From JAJPXI01 sp051867655 (GTDB lineage: Bacteria > Bacillota > Clostridia > Oscillospirales > Oscillospiraceae), in NCBI GenBank assembly GCA_051867655.1, contig JBJDYV010000039.1, positions 1 to 11,762 on the forward strand: a DNA stretch of 11,762 bases, read 5' to 3'. Positions 1-6,098 of the stretch are shown here, piece after piece. Under the pieces are notes generated by a model that ran no database searches, was not told the origin of the DNA, and saw only the letters and a list, made by a program, of their open reading frames with translations. Every line of letters starts with the position of its first letter. The stretch's first letter is position 1. Position numbers and translations under genes: made by a program.

Positions 1-1194
1 GGCGTGGATGGAGCCGTCCCGGACCTGGTTGGGGGTCAGGATGATGGGCACGTTGCCGCAGTCCACGTTCTTCTGGCCGCCCAGGATGCCGCAGGGCTCG
101 GTGGGGCAGATGACGTTGTCGTGCATGGCGCCCTGGCCCATGATCTCCTTGACCAGGACCACCCGGGGATTGCCCCGGCGGCGCACGTCCTCGCAGAGCT
201 CCTCCCGGACGACCTCGCCATCGTACTTCTTCAGCTCGTCCCGGACGGCCTGGATGATATAGTCCTGGCACTTGTGGGCCGCGAACGGGCCGGGCCGGGT
301 CATGCCGGTCAGGCGCTGGATGACCACGTGGCAGCGGATGATGATGTCGTTTTCATCGGCGCAGCCGGGGTGGCCGAAGTACATCTTCTCGTCCAGATAG
401 CCCTCGGAGGAGCCGAACTCGTGGACCTGAACGCCGTCCTCGTCCACGCCGGTCAGCATGAACACCACGCCGTCCGCCACCTTTGTGATGCCGGAGCCCA
501 GTTCGCCCTCCACCTTCGTGGCGATGGGGCAGACATCCATGATGGTCTCGGTGTACACGTGGCGGTTTTCCGGCCTGATGACATCCAGCTGGATGCTCTT
601 GCACAGGGGGTCCTGCAGCACGGCCTTGTCTACGATGGAGCCGTCGATGGTGATCTTGCCGTCTTTGATGGAGGTCTCCGTGCCGATCTCGGCGTCGGTG
701 ATCCGGATGTGCTTTTTGACCAGAGTGCGGATGACCTTCTTTTCACCCGTCTCCGGTGCGGCCGGTGCCGCCTGCGGCGCGGGTGCCTCCGGCGCGCCGG
801 AGAGCAGCGGAATGTCCAGGACCAGTCCCTCGAGCTTTTCCGCCTTGCCGATCTCAATGTGGAGCATACCGTTTCCCCCTGTCCTGGTCTGGATCACGGG
901 CGCGGCCGCGGGTGCGGGCGCTTCCGTTTGTGGTTCTGTTTCATTTACCCTGTCCAGCACCGCCCGGGTGATGGGGGTCAGCGCCTCCACGTCGGTCAGC
1001 AGGGTGGCGCCCAGCACCTGTTCGATGGTCAGACCGTCTTCGCTGAGCGTCAGCAGCCCGGCGTCCACCATGTCGTCAAACAGCGCCGGGTCCTCCAGGT
1101 CGGCGGCGCTGATGACCAGACCCTTCTGCCTGCGGCAGCAGAAAATGGCGGGGTCCTTCAGATGCTGCTGCAGAGTTTCCTTTGTGATAGACAT
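1..1194 (-). CDS. prdA: D-proline reductase proprotein PrdA, N-terminal 398 residues (gene runs off the left edge)
   Basis: PrdA is the proprotein of D-proline reductase, which reductively opens D-proline to 5-aminovalerate in Stickland fermentation. In characterised enzymes it is self-cleaved into a larger N-terminal part and a smaller pyruvoyl-bearing part, and works with the selenoprotein PrdB. The visible protein begins MSITKETLQQHLKDPA, typical of PrdA as I recall it, with CC at 19-20. Ala/Pro-rich linkers lie near 88-105 and 134-150. A long conserved region (about 150-398) carries VCPIATKVEGELGSGI (221-236), FGHPGC (273-278), the TEPCGILGGQKNVDCGN region (365-381) and TPNQVRDGS (387-395). 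The pyruvoyl cysteine, near residue 420 in the characterised protein, should lie just past the edge, so cleavage cannot be judged. The ATG at 1194 has AGGAGG 7 bases upstream. It follows prdC by 21 bases, so the two are surely co-transcribed; prdB is expected downstream. No internal stop is seen. Confidence 0.9.
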   Translation of the reverse strand, partial: MSITKETLQQHLKDPAIFCCRRQKGLVISAADLEDPALFDDMVDAGLLTLSEDGLTIEQVLGATLLTDVEALTPITRAVLDRVNETEPQTEAPAPAAAPVIQTRTGGNGMLHIEIGKAEKLEGLVLDIPLLSGAPEAPAPQAAPAAPETGEKKVIRTLVKKHIRITDAEIGTETSIKDGKITIDGSIVDKAVLQDPLCKSIQLDVIRPENRHVYTETIMDVCPIATKVEGELGSGITKVADGVVFMLTGVDEDGVQVHEFGSSEGYLDEKMYFGHPGCADENDIIIRCHVVIQRLTGMTRPGPFAAHKCQDYIIQAVRDELKKYDGEVVREELCEDVRRRGNPRVVLVKEIMGQGAMHDNVICPTEPCGILGGQKNVDCGNVPIILTPNQVRDGSIHA

Positions 1195-1215
1195 ATTTGT
1201 TCCTCCTCTTTGGGA

Positions 1216-2514
1216 TCATCCATGGATGCGGCGGACCAGGGGCAGGTTGACCGCCCGCAGCGCGCCGTCTGTGCAGTGATAGACGGGCAGGCCCAGCTTA
1301 GGGGCGCAGGACATGACCGTGTTGGAGCAGTCGGTGCAGTTGCTGATGAGCACCGCCTGCGCTCCCGCCTTTTTCAGCGCCAGGACCTTCTGGACCTGGC
1401 CGGGACAGCGGCCCGGATTTTCGCATTTCAGGCTGCCCTTGACCTGACGGGCCTGCTTGCAGCGCTCCACGCCGGCCACCTGGCTGCCCATACTGGCGGC
1501 GATCTCCTCCAGCCGCTTCTGGTCCGCGCCGCAGGCGCACACCAGAAGGCCGATCTTCTCCGGACCTTTCATAAAACATTCGGCAGCAATCAGACCGCCG
1601 GTGGTCTTGATGAACGGGGCATCCGGTGCGGTACGCTTTCCGGTGAAGGGTCCGCCCATGATCAGCTCGCCGTAGTCCTCCGCCAGACCGCCCACGCGCG
1701 CAAACAGATCGGCCACGGTGCAGCCCAGGGGAACGTCGCGGAACACCCGGATCAGGTTTTCGTTGCCCGCCAGCTTTCCGGCCACGGTCAGATCCTTGTC
1801 GATCAGGGGCTTTTTCAGATCCACCGCCTCCTGGACCCGGCAGGCCGTCTCCGCGTTCACCACCACGGCGTCCGCCTCCAGCGGCAGGCTCTCCACGCCC
1901 AGCAGCTTCCCCAGAACCTCCCGGAGGATGGCCCGCTCCTCGCCCATGGGGTACAGGTCGGGCAAAAGGGCGACGCGGACGCCCCGTTCGGGCAGGGCCG
2001 CGTTCAGCCGGGCGACGGCTTCGGTGTGTCTGGCCTTGACGGCGATGACACCTTCGGCGGCGTTCATCACCTCCATCAGGATCTGCAAGCCCCGGATCAG
2101 CCGGGCGGGGTCCTCCTCAATGGCGGCGATGTTGTGGCTCAGGATCGGCTCACACTCGGCGGCGTTGACGATGACCACGCCATCCCGGGAAAAGGGCCTG
2201 GTCAGCTTGGCGTAGGTGGGAAAGCCCGCGCCGCCCAGGCCCACCAGCCCGGACTCCTCGATCCGCTCCAGCGGGGTTTCAGCGGTCAGGGGGACGTAAT
2301 CCCGCGGCTGAACGGCGTCCGCCTCCACCACGATCCGGTCCTCCGTGATTTGAAGCACCGTGCCGGAGACGCTGGTGTGCAGATTGGCACCCAGGGAATT
2401 TTCCGGCTTCTTCGCCAGCAGACCGCCCCGGTCCACATGACTGCCCACGGAGACAACAGGGACGCTGGGGGCCCCGATGTGCTGCTTCAGAGGAAACTGA
2501 AACCGTTTTTCCAT
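1216..2514 (-). CDS. prdC: PrdC-like electron-transfer protein (RnfC-related), proline reductase operon
   Basis: This 432-residue protein is related to RnfC and fits PrdC, thought to pass reducing equivalents to proline reductase. Visible are the N-terminal RnfC-like barrel region (about 1-75), the flavin/nucleotide motif GLGGAGFPTYAK (92-103) and NAAECEP (117-123), the standard RnfC/NuoF signature. The classical RnfC twin 4Fe-4S ferredoxin motifs are absent. The C-terminal third is instead cysteine-rich in other spacings: C326-x-C328, C352, C364, C370, C393-x2-C396, C403 and C414. No in-frame TGA exists, so it uses cysteine throughout. I chose the ATG at 2514 because GAGGTG lies 7 bases upstream; a TTG at 2544 in the same frame lacks such a site. 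A TATAAT box about 28 bases before the implied transcription start suggests its own promoter, besides possible read-through from the racemase. prdA follows 21 bases after the stop. Family placement is firm; the exact partner is inferred from context. Confidence 0.88.
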   Translation of the reverse strand: MEKRFQFPLKQHIGAPSVPVVSVGSHVDRGGLLAKKPENSLGANLHTSVSGTVLQITEDRIVVEADAVQPRDYVPLTAETPLERIEESGLVGLGGAGFPTYAKLTRPFSRDGVVIVNAAECEPILSHNIAAIEEDPARLIRGLQILMEVMNAAEGVIAVKARHTEAVARLNAALPERGVRVALLPDLYPMGEERAILREVLGKLLGVESLPLEADAVVVNAETACRVQEAVDLKKPLIDKDLTVAGKLAGNENLIRVFRDVPLGCTVADLFARVGGLAEDYGELIMGGPFTGKRTAPDAPFIKTTGGLIAAECFMKGPEKIGLLVCACGADQKRLEEIAASMGSQVAGVERCKQARQVKGSLKCENPGRCPGQVQKVLALKKAGAQAVLISNCTDCSNTVMSCAPKLGLPVYHCTDGALRAVNLPLVRRIHG

Positions 2515-2549
2515 GTTCTCACCTCGATCCTCTCGAAAAATCAAAACCG

Positions 2550-2578
2550 ATTATACAGACAAACCGGTCATTTGTATC
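2550..2578 (-). promoter_or_regulatory. Candidate promoter of prdC-prdA
   Basis: On the minus strand a perfect -10 box TATAAT (2555 to 2550) sits 17 bases after a poor -35 box GATACA (2578 to 2573). The expected start is near 2543, giving a leader of about 28 bases before the prdC ATG. A good -10 with a weak -35 is the usual form of an activator-dependent promoter, which agrees with the dyad upstream at 2600-2616. Confidence 0.6.
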
Positions 2579-2599
2579 ACGCCACTTTTCCGCGCCTGA

Positions 2600-2616
2600 C
2601 ATGACAAACTTTCATG
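2600..2616. promoter_or_regulatory. Candidate LysR-type regulator box for prdC
   Basis: The inverted repeat CATGA-N7-TCATG holds a T-N11-A core (2602-2614), the classical form of LysR-family recognition boxes. Its centre, 2608, is about 65 bases upstream of the predicted prdC start near 2543, exactly where LysR activators usually bind. The same stretch can also be read as a direct repeat of CATGAC (2600-2605 and 2613-2618). The likely protein is the LysR regulator at 3906-4781; this is inference from position. Confidence 0.45.
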
Positions 2617-2624
2617 ACTTCCCG

Positions 2625-2634
2625 CGTCCCGATT
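2625..2634 (+). promoter_or_regulatory. CGTCCCGATT motif, copy at the prdC / small RNA control region
   Basis: This 10-base motif is repeated exactly at 3870-3879 in the racemase-lysR intergenic region. Here it lies six bases before the -35 box of the rightward promoter at 2641 and roughly 80-90 bases upstream of the predicted prdC start. A shared exact 10-mer in the only two control regions of the cluster suggests a common DNA-binding protein, but ten bases could match by chance. Confidence 0.35.
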
Positions 2635-2640
2635 TTTCGG

Positions 2641-2669
2641 TTGACAACGGCGGAAAGAGTTGCTATATT
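2641..2669 (+). promoter_or_regulatory. Strong sigma-A promoter facing the racemase 3' end
   Basis: Perfect TTGACA (2641-2646), 17-base spacer, then TATATT (2664-2669). Expected start near 2676. No protein gene lies downstream on this strand: the next sequence is a terminator at 2712-2749 and then the 3' end of the oppositely transcribed racemase. It therefore most simply drives the small RNA described at 2676-2749. Confidence 0.6.
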
Positions 2670-2675
2670 GAAAAC

Positions 2676-2749
2676 TGGACACAGGAGTTCGGCCGTGTCT
2701 CCGGGAGCAATGACGTTCCTCATGCGTGTGCATGGGAGCGTCTTTTTTT
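2676..2749 (+). ncRNA. Predicted small RNA of about 75 nt between racemase and prdC
   Basis: A near-consensus promoter (2641-2669) and an intrinsic terminator (2712-2749) bracket this stretch on the plus strand, while all neighbouring protein genes here run on the minus strand. The 5' part (2677-2699) can form a short stem of GACAC with GTGTC around an AGGAG-containing loop, and the 3' part is the terminator hairpin. It would be antisense to any transcript reading from the racemase into prdC. The AGGAG with a GTG seven bases later (2695) could in principle start a 31-codon reading frame, but that frame crosses the terminator, so a non-coding role is preferred. It matches no RNA family I can name. 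Confidence 0.5.
2712..2749 (+). terminator. Intrinsic terminator, plus strand
   Basis: Stem GACGTTCC / GGAGCGTC (8 pairs, one G-T), a single bulged T at 2720, then CATGC / GCATG (5 pairs) with a GTGT loop, followed by seven T residues (2743-2749). The T run is only on the plus-strand side; on the minus strand the stem is followed by ATTGCTCC. It therefore does not fit as the racemase terminator. Confidence 0.8.
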
Positions 2750-2762
2750 ATGCCTGGGGGAA

Positions 2763-3794
2763 TCAGCGGCTGCCCAAGAGAAAGCCGTAACGCAGGGGGT
2801 CGTCCTCATCCAGCACCCATTCGTTGTAACCGGTGATGTAGGCGCTGCCCGTGATGCGGGGGATCACCGCCTTGAAATCGCCCACGCGGGTCTCCCCGGT
2901 GAGGGTGCCCCGGAACAGGGAGCCGGTGATGCTCTCGTAGACGAATTCCTGGCCGAGGGCCAGCTCGCCCTTGGCGTACAGGGCCGCCAGCTTGGCGCTG
3001 GTCCCGGTCCCGCAGGGGGAGCGGTCGGTCTGGGCGTCCCCGAAGATCACCACGTTCTTCCGGTCCGCCCGGGGATCGGTGGGCGGGCCGTAGATCTCCA
3101 CCAGGTCCACCGTGTGGATGTTCAGCTCCGGGTGGCGGACGTAGACGATCCGGTTGATCTTCTCTCGCAGGCGCATGCCGAAATCGGTCAGCCGCTCCAG
3201 ATTCTCCTGCCTGATCTCCAGGCCGATCTTTTCGGAATCCACCAGAGCGAAAAAGCTGCCGCCGAAGGAGATATCGAAGAGCACTGTGCCGTAGCCGTCC
3301 AGCTCCAGCTCCAGGTTTTCCCGGTACAGGAACGCGGGGACGTTCCAGATGCTGACCTCCACCGCCTTTCCGTGCTCCACCTTCACCCGGGCCCGGACGA
3401 TGCCCACGGGGGCTTCCAGCACCACGTCGGTGTAGGGTTCGGTCACGGGGACCATGCCGGTCTCCACCGCCACCGTGGCGCTGCCGATGCTTCCATGGCC
3501 GCACATGTTCAGGTAGCCGCCGCTGTCCATGAAGATCACACCCAGGTCGGCCTCCGGGCTGACCGGCTCGGTCAGAAGGGCGCCGAACATGTCCCGGTGC
3601 CCCCGGGGCTCCAGCATCAGGGCCTTCCGGTAGTGGTCGAAGTTCCGCTCCAGGTACTCCTTCCGCTCCATCATGGTGGCACCCTCCAGAGGAGGAAAGC
3701 CGTCGTAGATGATCCGGGTCGGCTCCCCCATGGTATGGGAGTCCACCACCCGAAAGGTCTTGCCCAGATCCTTCTTTACCGCGCTCAGCCGCAT
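2763..3794 (-). CDS. prdF: Proline racemase (PrdF-like)
   Basis: This 343-residue cytosolic enzyme interconverts L- and D-proline without a cofactor and so supplies D-proline reductase. Both catalytic cysteines are present: C98 in MCGHGSIG (97-104) and C261 in DRSPCGTGTS (257-266). Both cysteines mark a racemase/epimerase; trans-3-hydroxyproline dehydratases have Thr at the second site. Other family blocks are LEPRGHRDMFGA (61-72), FMDSGGYLN (88-96), EIYGPPTDP (233-241) and FVYESITGS (284-292). Compared with the Trypanosoma cruzi enzyme as I recall it, the specificity positions F102 and F290 are kept (F70, F251), favouring proline over 4-hydroxyproline; C270 is Leu231. The ATG at 3794 has AGGGGG about 10 bases upstream, whereas extension to 3869 would cross the promoter. 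It is divergent from the LysR gene and 248 bases before prdC. Symbol assigned by context. Confidence 0.9.
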   Translation of the reverse strand: MRLSAVKKDLGKTFRVVDSHTMGEPTRIIYDGFPPLEGATMMERKEYLERNFDHYRKALMLEPRGHRDMFGALLTEPVSPEADLGVIFMDSGGYLNMCGHGSIGSATVAVETGMVPVTEPYTDVVLEAPVGIVRARVKVEHGKAVEVSIWNVPAFLYRENLELELDGYGTVLFDISFGGSFFALVDSEKIGLEIRQENLERLTDFGMRLREKINRIVYVRHPELNIHTVDLVEIYGPPTDPRADRKNVVIFGDAQTDRSPCGTGTSAKLAALYAKGELALGQEFVYESITGSLFRGTLTGETRVGDFKAVIPRITGSAYITGYNEWVLDEDDPLRYGFLLGSR

Positions 3795-3825
3795 AATCCA
3801 TATACCCCCTGTTATCAATGGCGCT

Positions 3826-3854
3826 ATTATACGTCCCGTGATCGCAAAAGTGAA
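3826..3854 (-). promoter_or_regulatory. Candidate promoter of the proline racemase gene
   Basis: On the minus strand TTCACT (3854 to 3849), 17 bases, then perfect TATAAT (3831 to 3826). Expected start near 3819, about 25 bases before the ATG at 3794. The -35 box abuts the inverted repeat at 3854-3879. A promoter for the divergent lysR could not be assigned with confidence; TATTAT at 3825-3830 overlaps this -10 box on the other strand. Confidence 0.6.
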
Positions 3855-3879
3855 ATCGGGATGTGGCATCGTCCCGATT
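3854..3879. promoter_or_regulatory. Inverted-repeat operator candidate between racemase and lysR
   Basis: Perfect 8-base arms AATCGGGA (3854-3861) and TCCCGATT (3872-3879) around a 10-base spacer. The centre is about 47 bases upstream of the predicted racemase start and 40 bases before the lysR ATG, so one protein could control both directions. The right arm is part of the CGTCCCGATT motif also found at 2625-2634, and a further CGTCCCG lies at 3832-3838. A weaker T-N11-A element (3878-3890) follows. Confidence 0.5.
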
Positions 3880-3905
3880 CAAATTTCTCATGGGAGGCGC
3901 GAACC

Positions 3906-4781
3906 ATGGATATCAAAAAATACGAGCTGTTCGCCGATGTGGCGGAGACCAAAAACTTCACCAAAAGCGGGGAGCGCATCGGCTATACCCAGTCGGGCGT
4001 CAGCCACATCCTGAAATCCCTGGAAAACGAGATCGGCTTCACCCTGTTCGCCCGGACCAAGCAGGGGGTCCGCCTGACGCCCAACGCCAAGCGGCTTCTG
4101 CCCCTGGTCCATGCGCTGCTTTCCTCCAATGAGAACCTGACCCAGACCATCAACGATCTGAACGGGGTCAACACCGGCAAGCTGGTCATCGCCTCCTTTT
4201 CCAGCGTCTCCATCCACTGGCTGCCGAAGATCATCCGCCGCTTTCAGGAGATCTATCCCGGCATTACCATCAGCCTGATGGAGGGCGGCACGGACGAGAT
4301 CGTGGGCTGGGTGGAGGACGCCATGGCGGACTTCGGCTTCCTCAGCCGGCAGAACATCCGGGGACTGGACTGGGTCCCCCTGTGCGACGATCCGCTGATG
4401 GCGGTCCTGCCCCGGGACCACCCGGTCCCGGAAGGGGGGCGGTTCCCCATCACCGGCTTCCGGGACCAACCCTTTATCATTTCCGCCATGGGGACGGACT
4501 ACGATGTTCACGACGCCCTGGATGCCGCCAACGTGGTCCCCTGCGTCCATTTCACGTCCAAGGACGACCACGCCATCATCTCCATGATCTCCAGCCATCT
4601 GGGCATCAGTATCCTGCCCAAGCTGGTCCTCCGGGGGTACGAGGATCAGGTGCAGGCCTATCCGCTGGATCCCTTCTGCTCCCGGAATCTGGGGGTGGCG
4701 GTGAAGTCCCTGCAGGAGATGTCGCCCGCGGCGAAAAAGTTTCTGAAGCTCACCCAGGAGATGCTCCCGGAGCTTCTTTGA
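3906..4781 (+). CDS. LysR-family transcriptional regulator, divergent from the proline racemase
   Basis: The 291-residue protein has the LysR plan. Residues 1-60 form a winged helix-turn-helix, with the recognition segment near RIGYTQSGVSHILKSLE and the typical LFARTKQGVRLTP wing (about 49-62). A short linker helix follows, then a periplasmic-binding-like effector domain from about 90, starting GKLVIASFSSVSIHWLP, with the usual GISILPKL near 235. The ATG at 3906 has GGGAGG nine bases upstream. Its position, divergent from the racemase across an inverted repeat, is the standard layout for a LysR protein controlling its neighbour, so it probably regulates racemase and perhaps prdC-prdA. This differs from Clostridioides difficile, where a sigma-54 dependent activator (PrdR) controls prd genes. 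The effector is unknown; proline is the obvious candidate. The reading frame stays open upstream to 2601, but that stretch is antisense to the racemase and is not coding. Confidence 0.88.
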   Translation: MDIKKYELFADVAETKNFTKSGERIGYTQSGVSHILKSLENEIGFTLFARTKQGVRLTPNAKRLLPLVHALLSSNENLTQTINDLNGVNTGKLVIASFSSVSIHWLPKIIRRFQEIYPGITISLMEGGTDEIVGWVEDAMADFGFLSRQNIRGLDWVPLCDDPLMAVLPRDHPVPEGGRFPITGFRDQPFIISAMGTDYDVHDALDAANVVPCVHFTSKDDHAIISMISSHLGISILPKLVLRGYEDQVQAYPLDPFCSRNLGVAVKSLQEMSPAAKKFLKLTQEMLPELL

Positions 4782-4842
4782 CTGAAGGCATAAAATGACA
4801 ATTCAGCATGGGAAAGATGCCGTTTTAACGGAACCGGCTTTC

Positions 4843-4871
4843 TTGACAGCGGCGCACACGAAATTTATACT
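4843..4871 (+). promoter_or_regulatory. Strong promoter of the iron-type alcohol dehydrogenase gene
   Basis: TTGACA (4843-4848), 17-base spacer, TATACT (4866-4871), with start expected near 4878 and a leader of about 27 bases. The near-consensus form suggests high, perhaps constitutive, transcription independent of lysR. The region 4782-4842 between lysR and this promoter holds only weak inverted repeats (CCGTT..AACGG at 4820-4831) and no convincing lysR terminator. Confidence 0.7.
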
Positions 4872-4904
4872 GAATCAAATACTGTGTAAAAGGAGGAATC
4901 CGAC

Positions 4905-6035
4905 TTGAAGTTCAACTATTATCTGCCCGCCAACCTGGTGTTCGGACGGGGCCGGGTCAGCGAGGTGGGGGCCCTCGCCGCCCAATACAGCAAGCGGGCC
5001 CTGCTGGTCACCGGCACGGGCAGCACCAAGCGCTCCGGCCTGCTGGACCGGGTGGTGTCCTGCTTGGCGGAGTCCGGGGTGGAGACAGTCGTTTTTGACA
5101 AGGCGACCCCCAATCCCCTGACCACCACTGCCGTCGAGGGCGCGCAATTGGCAAAGGAAAAGGGCTGCGGCGTGGTCGTGGGCCTGGGCGGCGGCAGCAT
5201 CATGGATTGCGCCAAGGCGGTGGCGTTTCTCAGCGTCAACGACGGGGATATCAATGACTACATCTTTAAGCGCAAGACCGGCGAGAGCGCCCTGCCGCTG
5301 ATCCTCGTCCCCACCACCTGCGGCACGGGCAGCGAGGGCAACGGCTTCTCCGTTCTGACCAACCCTGAAAACGGCGACAAGAAATCTCTGTACACCAGCG
5401 CCATCGTGGCCAAGGCCTCCATCATTGACTCGGAGCTGATGGAGACCATGCCCCAAACGGTCCTGGCCGCGGTGGGCTTTGACGCCCTGTGCCACTCCAT
5501 GGAGGCCTATATTTCCAGGGGCGCGCAGCCCATGACGGATCTCATGTGCCGGTCGGCCATCGCCCTGACCGGGCAGAATCTGGTCCGGGTGTACGAGGGG
5601 GAGCGCTCACCCGAGGCGTGGGACGCCATCACCTGGGCCAGCACGATCGGCGGCATGGTCATCCACACCGCCGGCGTGGCCCTGCCCCACGGGATGGAGC
5701 ACCCCGCCAGCGGCCTGCGCAATATCGTGCATGGCCGGGGCCTGGCAGCGCTGACGCCCGTGATCACCGAGCGCAGCATCAGCGGTGCGCCGGAGCGGTA
5801 CGGGGAGATCTCCCGCCTGCTGGGCGGGACCGGCGCGGAGGACTGCGCTGACACCATCCGCGCCCTGTTGGAGAAGATCGGCCTGACGACCAGCCTCTCC
5901 GAGCAGGGGATTACAGCGGAGGACATCCCCTGGATGACGGAAAACTGCTTCCGGGTCTCTGCCGCCAGCATTCAGAACCACCCGGTCCAGTTTGACCGGG
6001 AGGGCGTCAGCGACATTTACCGGGCGGCGCTGTAA
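4905..6035 (+). CDS. Iron-containing (group III) alcohol dehydrogenase
   Basis: This 376-residue protein belongs to the Fe-dependent alcohol dehydrogenase family, which interconverts alcohols and aldehydes with NAD(P)H in the cytosol. The nucleotide site shows GGGSIMDCAK (95-104) and the family motif PTTCGTGSE (136-144). By alignment with FucO the metal ligands are D193 and H197 (in GFDALCHSMEAY), H262 (in PHGMEHP) and H276 (in IVHG), with H266 as the active-site histidine; all are present, so it should be active. Length is normal. Translation starts at TTG 4905, since AGGAGG sits at 4891-4896 with an 8-base gap and no ATG fits. Substrate cannot be read from sequence: candidates include butanol/propanol, 4-hydroxybutyrate or 5-hydroxyvalerate dehydrogenase activity, the last attractive because proline reduction makes 5-aminovalerate. 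The peptidase gene starts 63 bases after it with no clear terminator between, so they may share a transcript. Confidence 0.87.
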   Translation: MKFNYYLPANLVFGRGRVSEVGALAAQYSKRALLVTGTGSTKRSGLLDRVVSCLAESGVETVVFDKATPNPLTTTAVEGAQLAKEKGCGVVVGLGGGSIMDCAKAVAFLSVNDGDINDYIFKRKTGESALPLILVPTTCGTGSEGNGFSVLTNPENGDKKSLYTSAIVAKASIIDSELMETMPQTVLAAVGFDALCHSMEAYISRGAQPMTDLMCRSAIALTGQNLVRVYEGERSPEAWDAITWASTIGGMVIHTAGVALPHGMEHPASGLRNIVHGRGLAALTPVITERSISGAPERYGEISRLLGGTGAEDCADTIRALLEKIGLTTSLSEQGITAEDIPWMTENCFRVSAASIQNHPVQFDREGVSDIYRAAL

Positions 6036-6098
6036 TTCCAACGGATTATGGAAGGGAATTTTCAAATTTTAAGGTTTTAGAACAGGAAGGAGAACCCC

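Noticed and set aside
4..2604. Plus-strand open frame of 866 codons opposite prdA and prdC
   Set aside because: It is the codon-aligned antisense of two well-recognised genes with high-GC third positions, which removes stops on the other strand. The product has no recognisable family and no ribosome binding site.
2695..2790. Possible 31-codon reading frame starting GTG at 2695 with AGGAG seven bases upstream
   Set aside because: It runs through the intrinsic terminator at 2712-2749 into antisense of the racemase 3' end, so a full-length message would rarely form. A short peptide encoded by read-through cannot be excluded.
3795..3869. Longer racemase start at 3869
   Set aside because: It would put the promoter and inverted repeat inside the coding region and add residues not found in the family; AGGGGG serves the ATG at 3794.
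2601..3905. In-frame upstream extension of the LysR gene (open from 2601)
   Set aside because: The extension is antisense to the racemase gene and crosses the terminator and promoters. The ATG at 3906 has a good ribosome binding site and gives the normal LysR N-terminus.
4782..4842. LysR terminator
   Set aside because: Only weak, short inverted repeats (such as CCGTT..AACGG) and no T run; not enough to call.
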